DNA of 53,308 bases from Corynebacterium sp. (lineage in GTDB: Bacteria; Actinomycetota; Actinomycetes; Mycobacteriales; Mycobacteriaceae). The position numbers and the translations under genes were made by a program. The DNA lies in assembly GCA_030450335.1 (NCBI GenBank), contig JAKDIS010000002.1, forward strand, positions 1-53,308. Direction: 5' to 3'. Shown here piece after piece: positions 7,960 through 15,216 of this stretch (position 1 is the stretch's first letter; each line of letters opens with the position of its first letter). The notes under the pieces are model-generated. The model worked only from the letters and a program-made list of their open reading frames with translations, searched no databases and was not told where the DNA came from.

Positions 7960-8469
7960 GTGACTGAGCCCAACACCCGGATCAAGATCCGCCCGGCCGT
8001 CGAGTCGGACATCCCCACGATCACCGCCATCTACAACGACGCCGTGCGCACCACCGTCGCGGTGTGGAACGACGAGGTCGTCGACGAGGACAACCGCCTG
8101 GCCTGGTTGCGCAGCTACCAGCAGCCCGGCACCCGGGCCATCGTCGCCGAACAGGACGGCGAGGTGCTGGGCTACGCGACCTACGGGGAGTTCCGCCACT
8201 ACGACGGATTCCGCCACACCGTGGAGAACTCCATCTACGTCGACGGCACGCGCCGTGCCGGAGGAGTGGGCACCGCCCTGCTGCAGGCGCTGGTGGCCGA
8301 CGCCCGGGAGGCCGGCAAGCACGTGATGGTGGCCGCGATCGAGGGCGGCAACACCGCCTCGCTGAAACTGCACGCCAAGATCGGCTTCCAGGAGTGCGGC
8401 ACCGTGCGTCAGGTCGGCACCAAGTTCGACCGGTGGCTCGACATGACGCTGATGCAGATCATCCTCTAG
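7960..8469 (+). CDS. GNAT acetyltransferase, MnaT/phosphinothricin type
   Basis: A 169-residue GCN5-related acetyltransferase. It opens with IRPAVESDIPTITAIYNDAV, typical of the phosphinothricin/L-amino acid N-acyltransferase subgroup. The acetyl-CoA binding segment is YVDGTRRAGGVGTALLQAL (R/Q-x-x-G-x-G/A). GGNTASLKLHAKIGFQECG is the conserved C-terminal motif. The usual substrates are methionine derivatives or phosphinothricin; which one applies here cannot be read from sequence. The start is GTG at 7960. A -10-like TAGTCT at 7947-7952, seven bases before it, overlaps the stop codon of the upstream gene and suggests an independent leaderless transcript. Confidence 0.88.
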   Translation: MTEPNTRIKIRPAVESDIPTITAIYNDAVRTTVAVWNDEVVDEDNRLAWLRSYQQPGTRAIVAEQDGEVLGYATYGEFRHYDGFRHTVENSIYVDGTRRAGGVGTALLQALVADAREAGKHVMVAAIEGGNTASLKLHAKIGFQECGTVRQVGTKFDRWLDMTLMQIIL

Positions 8470-8495
8470 CCGCCTTTTCCTGGCCGCCTTTTTCT
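8469..8495. repeat. Short tandem repeat with T-runs between convergent genes
   Basis: Two copies of a 13-base unit, GCCGCCTTTTCCT and GCCGCCTTTTTCT, lie between the stop of the GNAT gene and the stop of the convergent transporter gene. No stem precedes the T-runs, so a classical terminator is not evident. It may still help end plus-strand transcription. Confidence 0.4.
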
Positions 8496-10201
8496 TAGCC
8501 CCGCACCCGCCAGGACGCCGAGGCGTCCCACTCGGCCACGAGCCGGGCGTACGCGCCGTCGGCGGCGGCGAGTTCGGACGGGGTCCCCTGCTCCACGATG
8601 CGCCCGTCGTCGAGGACCACCACCCGGTCGGCGACGGCGAGCGTCGCCGGGCGGTGGGTGACGACCACGGTGGTGTAGTCCGGACGTACCGTGCGGATCG
8701 ACGAGACCACCGCGGCCTCGTTGTGCGCGTCCAGCGCCGAGGTCGCCTCGTCGACGAGCAGGACGTGGGAGGGTTTCGCCAGTGCGCGGGCGATGCCGAC
8801 GCGCTGGCGTTCACCGCCGGAGAGCCGGTTGCCCAGCTCGCCGACGGGGGTGTCCCACCCGGTGGGGATCTCCTGCAGCACGCCGCGCAACCCGGCGGCG
8901 TCGGCCACCCGGTCCAGTGCGGCGTCGCCGAGGTCCGGGTTCACCGCCAGCAGGTTGTCCCTCACCGTGCCCGCACCCAGCGCGGTCTGCTGGAAGACGA
9001 CGGAGGCGTTGCCGCGCAGGACGGAGGCGTCGGCATCCCGCCCGTCGAGGGTGACGGTGCCCGCGGCCGGCTCCACCAGCCCGGCGAGGGTGCGCAGCAG
9101 GGTGGTCTTGCCCGAGCCGGAGCGTCCGACGACCACGGTGACCGTGCCCGGGGTGAGCTCCAGAGACGCCCCGGACAACCCAGTGGTGCCGTCGGGGAAG
9201 CGGACGTCGACGTCCGCCACCCCGATGTGCGGCGCGACCGGGGCGGGGTGTGCCGGCACCACGTCCGGGGCGGTGACGACCTCGACGGCCTCGGTGAGGG
9301 TGCGGTCCAGGGAGCGCAGGCCGACTGCCAGCCGCGACACCCCGGTGACCTGCTCGACGACACGCAGCATCACGATCACGGTCACGGCGGCGGACACGGC
9401 ACCCAACGTGCCGGCGTCGAAGGCCAGCCACACGGTGAGCCCGTAGCCGATGAGCACGGCCTGCAGCACCAGGCTGAACAGGATCTCGCCGGGGACCTGC
9501 CAGAACAGCAGGCGCAGGCTCCGGCCGCGCGCGTCGACCAGGGCGTCGTCCACCAGGCGGGCACCGGCGGAGACCTGCCGTGCGGTGCGTAGCGACGGCT
9601 GGGCACGGGCGTAGTCGGTGAGCCGGTCGTCGAGGTTCTCGTTCGCGGCGGTGAACTCCTCGTCGGCGCGGGTGACCATGCGGCTGGACGCCAGCAGCGC
9701 GAGCATCATCAGCACGCCCCCGGCCACGGTGACCAGGGCCGCCGGGACGGTGAAGAACGCCAGGCCCACGCCGAGGGCGAAGGTGAAGACCACCGCGGTG
9801 ACCAGCGGGCCGACCAGCAGCACCGGCGCGGACGTGACCTCGTTCGCCCCGGTGGCCAGCAGGCTGCGCAGCCGGGCCGCCTTCGCGGTGGTGATCACCG
9901 GCGTCGGCCAGGACAGCACCGCGCCGGGGGCATGCCGTTGGATCGAGTGCATCAACGACAGGCCCACGGCCAGTCCCTTGTGGGCGGCGAGGATGTCGAT
10001 CCCCCACGCGCCGGCGATGAGCGCGACCATGAGCAGCACCCACGGCCAGGCGTCGGCCGGGGCGCCGCCGAAGAGGTCGTCGAGCAGGGGGTAGAGCACG
10101 ATCACCGCTCCGGCCTGGATGACCGAGGAGGCGACCGTGAACAGGATGAACAGGCGGAGGTCACGGCCGCCGCCGCTGATGGTGCGGATCTTGGTGAGCA
10201 T
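8495..10201 (-). CDS. irtB: Siderophore ABC transporter half, IrtB-like
   Basis: A 568-residue half-transporter with a type-IV (exporter-fold) membrane domain at about 18-300 and a nucleotide-binding domain at about 335-555. The Walker A motif is GRSGSGKTT, the signature is LSGGERQRVGIARAL and the Walker B reads HVLLVDEATSALD. It has no N-terminal flavin domain. The ATG at 10201 shares its A with the TGA of the upstream gene (ATGA-type coupling), so translation of the two subunits is linked. Size and partner match mycobacterial IrtB (about 580 aa), which with IrtA imports iron-loaded siderophore. The import role is inferred from the partner's flavin domain; the ABC domain alone would also fit export. 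Confidence 0.82.
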   Translation of the reverse strand: MLTKIRTISGGGRDLRLFILFTVASSVIQAGAVIVLYPLLDDLFGGAPADAWPWVLLMVALIAGAWGIDILAAHKGLAVGLSLMHSIQRHAPGAVLSWPTPVITTAKAARLRSLLATGANEVTSAPVLLVGPLVTAVVFTFALGVGLAFFTVPAALVTVAGGVLMMLALLASSRMVTRADEEFTAANENLDDRLTDYARAQPSLRTARQVSAGARLVDDALVDARGRSLRLLFWQVPGEILFSLVLQAVLIGYGLTVWLAFDAGTLGAVSAAVTVIVMLRVVEQVTGVSRLAVGLRSLDRTLTEAVEVVTAPDVVPAHPAPVAPHIGVADVDVRFPDGTTGLSGASLELTPGTVTVVVGRSGSGKTTLLRTLAGLVEPAAGTVTLDGRDADASVLRGNASVVFQQTALGAGTVRDNLLAVNPDLGDAALDRVADAAGLRGVLQEIPTGWDTPVGELGNRLSGGERQRVGIARALAKPSHVLLVDEATSALDAHNEAAVVSSIRTVRPDYTTVVVTHRPATLAVADRVVVLDDGRIVEQGTPSELAAADGAYARLVAEWDASASWRVRG

Positions 10202-12771
10202 CAGTGGGACTCCTCCCCGGTCATGTTGCCGGTCAGGCCGGCGTTCTCGTGGGCGTCCCACAGTCCGGCGTAGGCGCCGCCGTCGGCGATGAGCTGTTCG
10301 TGGCGTCCTGCCTCGACCACACGCCCGTGGTCCATGACCACGATCCGGTCGGCGTCGGCGACGGTGTGCAGCCGGTGGGCGATCATCAGCACCGTCTTCC
10401 CGGCGAGCAGGCGGTCGAGCGCGGTGAGGATGGCCCACTCGCTGTCCGGGTCGGCCGAGGCGGTGGCCTCGTCGAGCACGATGACGGGGGTGTCGGCGAG
10501 CAGGGCGCGGGCGATGCCGATGCGCTGGCGTTCGCCGCCGGAGAGCCGGTCGGAGTCGACCACGGTGTCGTAGCCGTCGGGCAGGGCGGTGACCGTGTCG
10601 TGGATGTTCGCCGCACGGGCGGCGGCGACGACCTGCTCGTCGGTGGCGTCCGGGGCGGTGAGGGCGATGTTGTCGCGGATGCTGGTGTGGATCAGCTGCA
10701 CGTCCTGCAGCAGGATGGTGACCTTGGCGTAGAGCTCGTCCTGCGTCAGGTCGCGTATGTCGGTGCCGTCGATGCTGACCGAGCCGTCCAACGGGTCCCA
10801 CAGGCGGGCGAGCAGCGCGCCGACCGTGGACTTTCCGGCGCCGGACGGCCCGACGACGGCGGTGACCGTGCCGGGGTCCAGCGCGAGGGAGAAGTCCGTG
10901 AGCACGTCGCGGTCAGGGGTGTAGCCGAACCGGACGCGGTCGAGGACCACGTGGCCGGCCGGTGCGCGGCGGTCGGCCGGGCCGGGCAGTTCCGGGGTGG
11001 TCAGCGCCAGGTCGAGGCCGGCGCGGCCGTCGAGGGAGACCAGCAGACCGCCGATGCCGCCGGTGATCGCCACGAGCTGGGCGCCGAAGGACGGGCCGAG
11101 CACCAGGAACGGGATGGCGTCGGCCACGCTGACCCAGCCGGGCAGCATCAGCAGCCAGGTGGCCACGACCAGCAGGCCGAGCACGGTGGTGGGACGGTTG
11201 ATCATCACCGCCATGATCTTGGCCGCACCGGTGTCCTTCTGGAGTTTGTCGACGAAGGCGCCGACGCCGCGCAGGGTGCCGGGCAGGTCGACCACGCTGC
11301 TGTCCCCGAAGACCTGGGAGACCTCCCGCTGGGCGATGAAGCTCTGCGCCTGGCCGGTGACCGTGGAGATGTTGCGCTGGGCGATCACCACCCGGTCGCG
11401 CTCCTTGCGCTGGATGTTGACCATCACCGTGATGAACGCGGCGATCGGCAGCAGCAGCACCAGACCCAGCCGCCAGTCGACGGTGAAGAGGTAGACCAGT
11501 GCGGCCAGGGGTGTGACCACCGCGCCGACGAGGTCGGGTACGGCGTGGGTGACGATGTAGTGCATGCCGGCGACGTCGTCGGCCACGAGCTTGCGGACCT
11601 CCGAGGACTGCCGGTGGGTGAACCACCCCAGCGGCAGGCGGGCGAGCTTGTCCATGAGTCGTCGACGCAGCGCGGCGGAGTAGGTGGCGTCGTAGAAGTG
11701 CATGGCCAGCATCAGCAGCGTGGTGCCGACCGCGGAGACACCCATCACCACCAGGGCGGTGACCCCGGTGGAGAGCATCTGGTCGCGTCCGGCACCGTCG
11801 AGGAACTGGCGGCAGAGCTCGGCGAAGAGGATGAACGGAACGATGCCCAGCACCGACAGCAGGGCCTGGACCACCCCGGCGATGATCATCGGGGTGCGCG
11901 CCGGGGCGAGCACACCGGCGGACGGTGTGGGTTCAGACTGATCAGGCTGTTCAGCCTGCCCGCTCTCCTCCGTGTGTTCGGCCTCCGCGCGTTCGGCCTC
12001 CATCTCCTCCAGGACCCGCGACTTGCCCATCGCGCGTCCGGCGGCCCAGTAGCCCTGGGCGTGCAGCGTGGCCTTGTTCAGGTTGTGTTCGCGCTGCAGG
12101 ACGGTCCGGGCGTGGCGGGTGGCGGTCACCTCGCCGGTGACCCAGGCGTACCAGCCGTCCCAGTCACCTCCGGCGCCGCCATTGTCAATTGCCTGCGCCA
12201 GCGCGCGGCCCTCGGGCAGTTCGTCGACCCACGCGGCGGTGATGTTCGGGCCCTGCGGCAGTGGCGCCTCGGCGTCGCTGGCATGGTGCTTCTCCAGGTA
12301 GACCACCACGGGTATGTCGGCGGGCACGGCGGCGGCGATCTGGGTGATCGCCGGGTAGGACGCCAGGTCGCCGAGCAGGAGGTACCCCTGCGGTGCGGGG
12401 TCGAGCAGTTCGAAGTCCTGCTCCCCGAACCGGGTGGCGACGAGGGTGTCGCCGGCGGTGCAGTTCTGCGCCCACCAGGACGCCGGGCCCATGGGGTGGT
12501 GGATCACGAAGTCCACGGCCAGGGTGCCGGCGACCGGGTCGGCGGCGGCGAAGGTGTAGCCGCGCTGGAACTGCTTCGACCCGCCGTCCGGGTCGGGGAA
12601 CCAGGCGCGCATCCACGCGGCCGGTGCCTCGCCGTCCGGCGACAGGATCGTGTCGGACCGGAAGTGGACCCGCACCATGGTGCTGGTGCGCCATTCGGTG
12701 CCGGTCACGGTCAGGACGTGGTCCTTGGCGCCGAGCCCACGCAGCACGGCCCCCTGGAAACCTCTGCTCAC
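10201..12771 (-). CDS. irtA: Siderophore ABC transporter with flavin reductase domain, IrtA-like
   Basis: An 856-residue protein, almost the length of mycobacterial IrtA. Residues about 12-265 form a siderophore-interaction/ferredoxin-reductase domain: QFQRGYTF fits the RxYT flavin-binding motif, HHPMGPASWWAQNCTAGD is the family GPAS motif, and GEVTATRHAR and GYWAAGRA lie near its end. An acidic linker follows. The exporter-fold membrane domain spans about 290-570, then the ATPase domain has Walker A GPSGAGKST, signature LSGGERQRIGIARAL and Walker B VIVLDEATASAD. The flavin domain would reduce siderophore-bound Fe(III) on the cytoplasmic side. The start is GTG with GAAGGAGG 8-9 bases upstream. 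A candidate DtxR site lies 24 bases upstream of the start. Confidence 0.87.
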   Translation of the reverse strand: MSRGFQGAVLRGLGAKDHVLTVTGTEWRTSTMVRVHFRSDTILSPDGEAPAAWMRAWFPDPDGGSKQFQRGYTFAAADPVAGTLAVDFVIHHPMGPASWWAQNCTAGDTLVATRFGEQDFELLDPAPQGYLLLGDLASYPAITQIAAAVPADIPVVVYLEKHHASDAEAPLPQGPNITAAWVDELPEGRALAQAIDNGGAGGDWDGWYAWVTGEVTATRHARTVLQREHNLNKATLHAQGYWAAGRAMGKSRVLEEMEAERAEAEHTEESGQAEQPDQSEPTPSAGVLAPARTPMIIAGVVQALLSVLGIVPFILFAELCRQFLDGAGRDQMLSTGVTALVVMGVSAVGTTLLMLAMHFYDATYSAALRRRLMDKLARLPLGWFTHRQSSEVRKLVADDVAGMHYIVTHAVPDLVGAVVTPLAALVYLFTVDWRLGLVLLLPIAAFITVMVNIQRKERDRVVIAQRNISTVTGQAQSFIAQREVSQVFGDSSVVDLPGTLRGVGAFVDKLQKDTGAAKIMAVMINRPTTVLGLLVVATWLLMLPGWVSVADAIPFLVLGPSFGAQLVAITGGIGGLLVSLDGRAGLDLALTTPELPGPADRRAPAGHVVLDRVRFGYTPDRDVLTDFSLALDPGTVTAVVGPSGAGKSTVGALLARLWDPLDGSVSIDGTDIRDLTQDELYAKVTILLQDVQLIHTSIRDNIALTAPDATDEQVVAAARAANIHDTVTALPDGYDTVVDSDRLSGGERQRIGIARALLADTPVIVLDEATASADPDSEWAILTALDRLLAGKTVLMIAHRLHTVADADRIVVMDHGRVVEAGRHEQLIADGGAYAGLWDAHENAGLTGNMTGEESH

Positions 12772-12794
12772 GGTAAAGCCTCCTTCGGGTGAGA

Positions 12795-12813
12795 TGAGGC
12801 TTACCGTACCTTA
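12795..12813. promoter_or_regulatory. Candidate DtxR (iron) operator upstream of irtA
   Basis: AGG at 12797-12799 and CCT at 12809-12811 are separated by 9 bases, as in the corynebacterial DtxR consensus. I count 12 of 19 positions matching TTAGGTTAGCCTAACCTAA. The site overlaps a TACGGT hexamer on the irtA strand that could serve as the -10, and also the stop codon of the upstream MFS gene. Repression under iron sufficiency would fit an iron-siderophore importer. The match is moderate, so this is a candidate only. Confidence 0.45.
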
Positions 12814-14199
12814 CCGGGAGGGGGTACCGGCACCCCTCGCCTTGGTGAGCAGCAGCAGGCCGACGAGCAGCACCACACCGATGCCCAGGATGCCGAAGCG
12901 GTCCTCGCCGGTGATGCCGGTGAACAGGGAGAAGGCGGCCGGGGCCATCCAGCTCACGCTGCGTCCGGTGGTGGCGTACAGGCCGAACATCTGGCCTTCG
13001 CGTCCCGGCGGGCAGATCCGGGCCAGGTAGGAGCGCGACGCACTCTGCGCGGGGCCGACGAACAGGCACAGCAGCAGCCCGAAGATCCAGAACATCGCCG
13101 GGCCGTCCACGAAGAACAGCACGAAGGCGTCCAGCACCAGCAGGATCAGAGACACCATGATCACCGGTTTCGGCCCGACCTTGTCGTCGAGGTAACCACA
13201 GGCCAGGGCGCCGATCGCGGAGACCACGTTCGCACCGACTCCGAACAGCAGCACGTCGGCCGGACTGAGCCCGTAGACCGACACCGCGAGCACGGCGCCG
13301 AAGGTGAACACGCCGGCCAGCCCGTCGCGGAAGACCGCCGAGGCGATGAGGAACCACACGGCCGAGCGGTCGGTGCGCCACAGTTCGGCGATGTCGCGGA
13401 ACAGACCGCGGTAGGACTCCGCCACCGAGGAGGTCTGCGCGGTGGGGTCGGGGGTGTTCTCCGGGACCTTGAACATCACCGGGATCGCCGAGGCCAGGAA
13501 CCACACGGCGGCGATGACGGCGACGACGCGCACGTTCCAGCCGTCCTCGACCGGGACGTTGAACAGGCCACGGGTGTCGCCGTCGCCGGCGATGAAGCCG
13601 AGGTAGCAGAACAGCAGCAGGACGATGCCGCCGAAGTAGCCCATCGACCAGCCGAAGCCGGACACCCGGCCCACGTTGGCGCGGGTGGAGACCTGCGAGA
13701 GCATGGCGAAGTAGCTGACCTCGGCGAACTCGAAGGTCACGGAGGCCACGGACATGATCACGATGCCGGCCCAGAAGTAGCCGGGGGCGTCGTCGCCGAT
13801 GCCGACCAGGCTGAACATCAGGCCCACGGTGACAAGCGTCCACACGGTCACGGAGCGGCGCCGGGTGCCGCGGGCGTCGGCGCGGCGTCCCATCACCGGG
13901 GCGACCAGGGCGATCGTGACCCCGCCGACGGCCATCGCCCAGCCGTACCAGGTCGCCGGGCTGGTGCCGTCGCCGAACCCGCCCTCGATGGAGCCGCCGA
14001 CGGAGTCGGTGAGGTAGACGGAGAAGATGAAGGTCACGAGCACGGCGTTGAAGGCCGCCGACCCCCAGTCCCAGAACGCCCAGGCGAGGGTGGGGCCGCG
14101 GTAGATCCCGGTGAGCGCGGCGGTGTCGGTCGCGGTGTCGGTCGCGGTGTCGTGCGCGGTGTCGGGGCCGTGGCCGTCGTCGGGTGTCGTGGTCGCCAT
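12811..14199 (-). CDS. MFS transporter, Atg22/UMF1-like
   Basis: A 462-residue major facilitator. The first membrane segment contains LAWAFWDWGSAAFNAVLVTF, the typical opening of the Atg22-like (UMF1) family, and about twelve segments follow. In yeast the family exports amino acids from the vacuole; bacterial members have no settled substrate. The first 30 residues are a hydrophilic extension holding an in-frame 12-base repeat (Thr-Asp/Ala-Thr-Asp type). The ATG is preceded by TAGTCT and 6 bases, the leaderless pattern. The gene lies 39 bases upstream of irtA on the same strand, so read-through into irtAB is possible and a link to siderophore handling is conceivable but unproven. Confidence 0.8.
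   Translation of the reverse strand: MATTTPDDGHGPDTAHDTATDTATDTAALTGIYRGPTLAWAFWDWGSAAFNAVLVTFIFSVYLTDSVGGSIEGGFGDGTSPATWYGWAMAVGGVTIALVAPVMGRRADARGTRRRSVTVWTLVTVGLMFSLVGIGDDAPGYFWAGIVIMSVASVTFEFAEVSYFAMLSQVSTRANVGRVSGFGWSMGYFGGIVLLLFCYLGFIAGDGDTRGLFNVPVEDGWNVRVVAVIAAVWFLASAIPVMFKVPENTPDPTAQTSSVAESYRGLFRDIAELWRTDRSAVWFLIASAVFRDGLAGVFTFGAVLAVSVYGLSPADVLLFGVGANVVSAIGALACGYLDDKVGPKPVIMVSLILLVLDAFVLFFVDGPAMFWIFGLLLCLFVGPAQSASRSYLARICPPGREGQMFGLYATTGRSVSWMAPAAFSLFTGITGEDRFGILGIGVVLLVGLLLLTKARGAGTPSR
14121..14168 (-). repeat. Four 12-base repeats in the N-terminal tail of the Atg22-like gene
   Basis: Units beginning CGGTGTCG (plus strand) recur at 14121, 14133, 14145 and 14157. The first two are identical and the last two diverge. 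They encode the Asp-Thr-Ala-Thr steps before the first membrane segment. Being a multiple of three, a change in copy number would alter length without shifting frame. Confidence 0.7.
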
Positions 14200-14251
14200 G
14201 CCAACAGACTATTGCCCAGGTGAACATACCGGGGACGCGGGTGTGGCGGGG

Positions 14252-14257
14252 TACTCT
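14252..14257 (+). promoter_or_regulatory. Candidate -10 hexamer of crtB
   Basis: TACTCT lies 8 bases before the ATG at 14266 with no ribosome binding site, fitting a leaderless transcript. The divergent MFS gene has its own -10-like hexamer (reverse strand, 14206-14211), leaving about 40 bases between the two promoters. Confidence 0.45.
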
Positions 14258-14265
14258 GTCTGTCG

Positions 14266-15216
14266 ATGAATACACGCAGTCGCAGCACCGCCGCCGGGGC
14301 GTACGGGGCCCTGGCCGAGCACGTCTCGGCCACCGTGATCGGACGCTACTCCACGTCCTTCTCGCTGGCCACGCGGTTGCTGCCGGCCGGGGTGCGCGAC
14401 GACATCCGCAACCTCTACGCCGTGGTGCGCATCGCCGACGAGATCGTGGACGGGGCCGCCGGCGTCGCCGGGGCTGCCGGGGGTACAGAAGGCACAGAGC
14501 GCACAGACGTGCGCGGCGTGCTCGACGACTACGAGGACCGCGTGCTCGCCGCGCCGGGCCGGGGGTTCCACACCGACCTGGTGCTGCACGCCTGGGCGTG
14601 CACCGCACGGCGCTGCGGGATCGACCCCGAGCACATGCGGGCCTTCTTCTCCTCGATGCGCAGCGACCTGGAGCAGGTGGTGCACGACCGTGACAGCCTG
14701 GCCCGCTACATCCACGGTTCCGCCGAGGTCATCGGCCTGATGTGCCTCGACATCTTCCTCGCCCACGCCGGGCCGGTGAGCGGGCGGCAGCGCGCCTGGC
14801 TGGAGGACGGTGCCGCCGCGCTCGGCGCGTCCTTCCAGAAGGTCAACTTCCTGCGTGACCTCGCCGACGACCGGGACGTCCTCGGGCGGCTGTACCTGCC
14901 GGAACTGCAGGACGGCCCGCTGACCGTCGCGGTGCGCGACCGCATCCTCGACGAGGTGGACGCCGGGATCGCCGAGGGGCGTCTCCGCATCCCCGCCCTG
15001 CCGTCGGGCTGCCGCGCCGGGGTGGCGTCCGCCGCCGCGCTCTACGCGGAGCTGTCCGCACGCCTGCGTCGTTCCACCCCGGAGCAGATCGTGGGTACCC
15101 GCGTGCGCGTGCCCGCCCCGGTGAAGGCCTCGCTCACCGCCCGCGCTCTCGCCGGGTCCGTCGCCGGGTCCGTCGCCGGCTCGGTCGCCGGCTCGGTGAC
15201 GGGGGCACGTCGGTGA
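14266..15216 (+). CDS. crtB: Phytoene synthase
   Basis: A 316-residue trans-isoprenyl diphosphate synthase of the squalene/phytoene family, condensing two geranylgeranyl (or farnesyl) diphosphates into the first carotenoid. RYSTSFSLATRLLP at the start and the two Asp motifs, ADEIVDG (about 62-68) and FLRDLADDRD (about 200-209), that bind the Mg-diphosphates are intact. C30 versus C40 product cannot be told from sequence alone. The C-terminus carries four Ala-Gly-Ser-Val repeats not typical of the family. The stop overlaps the GTG of crtI by 4 bases, so the pair is translationally coupled. No crtE or cyclase gene is adjacent, so the precursor must come from elsewhere. Confidence 0.9.
   Translation: MNTRSRSTAAGAYGALAEHVSATVIGRYSTSFSLATRLLPAGVRDDIRNLYAVVRIADEIVDGAAGVAGAAGGTEGTERTDVRGVLDDYEDRVLAAPGRGFHTDLVLHAWACTARRCGIDPEHMRAFFSSMRSDLEQVVHDRDSLARYIHGSAEVIGLMCLDIFLAHAGPVSGRQRAWLEDGAAALGASFQKVNFLRDLADDRDVLGRLYLPELQDGPLTVAVRDRILDEVDAGIAEGRLRIPALPSGCRAGVASAAALYAELSARLRRSTPEQIVGTRVRVPAPVKASLTARALAGSVAGSVAGSVAGSVTGARR
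15151..15198 (+). repeat. Four 12-base repeats at the 3' end of crtB
   Basis: GCCGGGTCCGTC occurs twice, followed by GCCGGCTCGGTC and GCCGGCTCGGTG, giving four Ala-Gly-Ser-Val units at the C-terminus of the enzyme. The pairwise similarity (two of one type, then two of another) points to recent duplication. Confidence 0.8.

Noticed and set aside
10204..12792. An 862-codon plus-strand open frame opposite irtA
   Set aside because: Antisense shadow of irtA with Gly/Val/Asp/His-rich translation and no motif.
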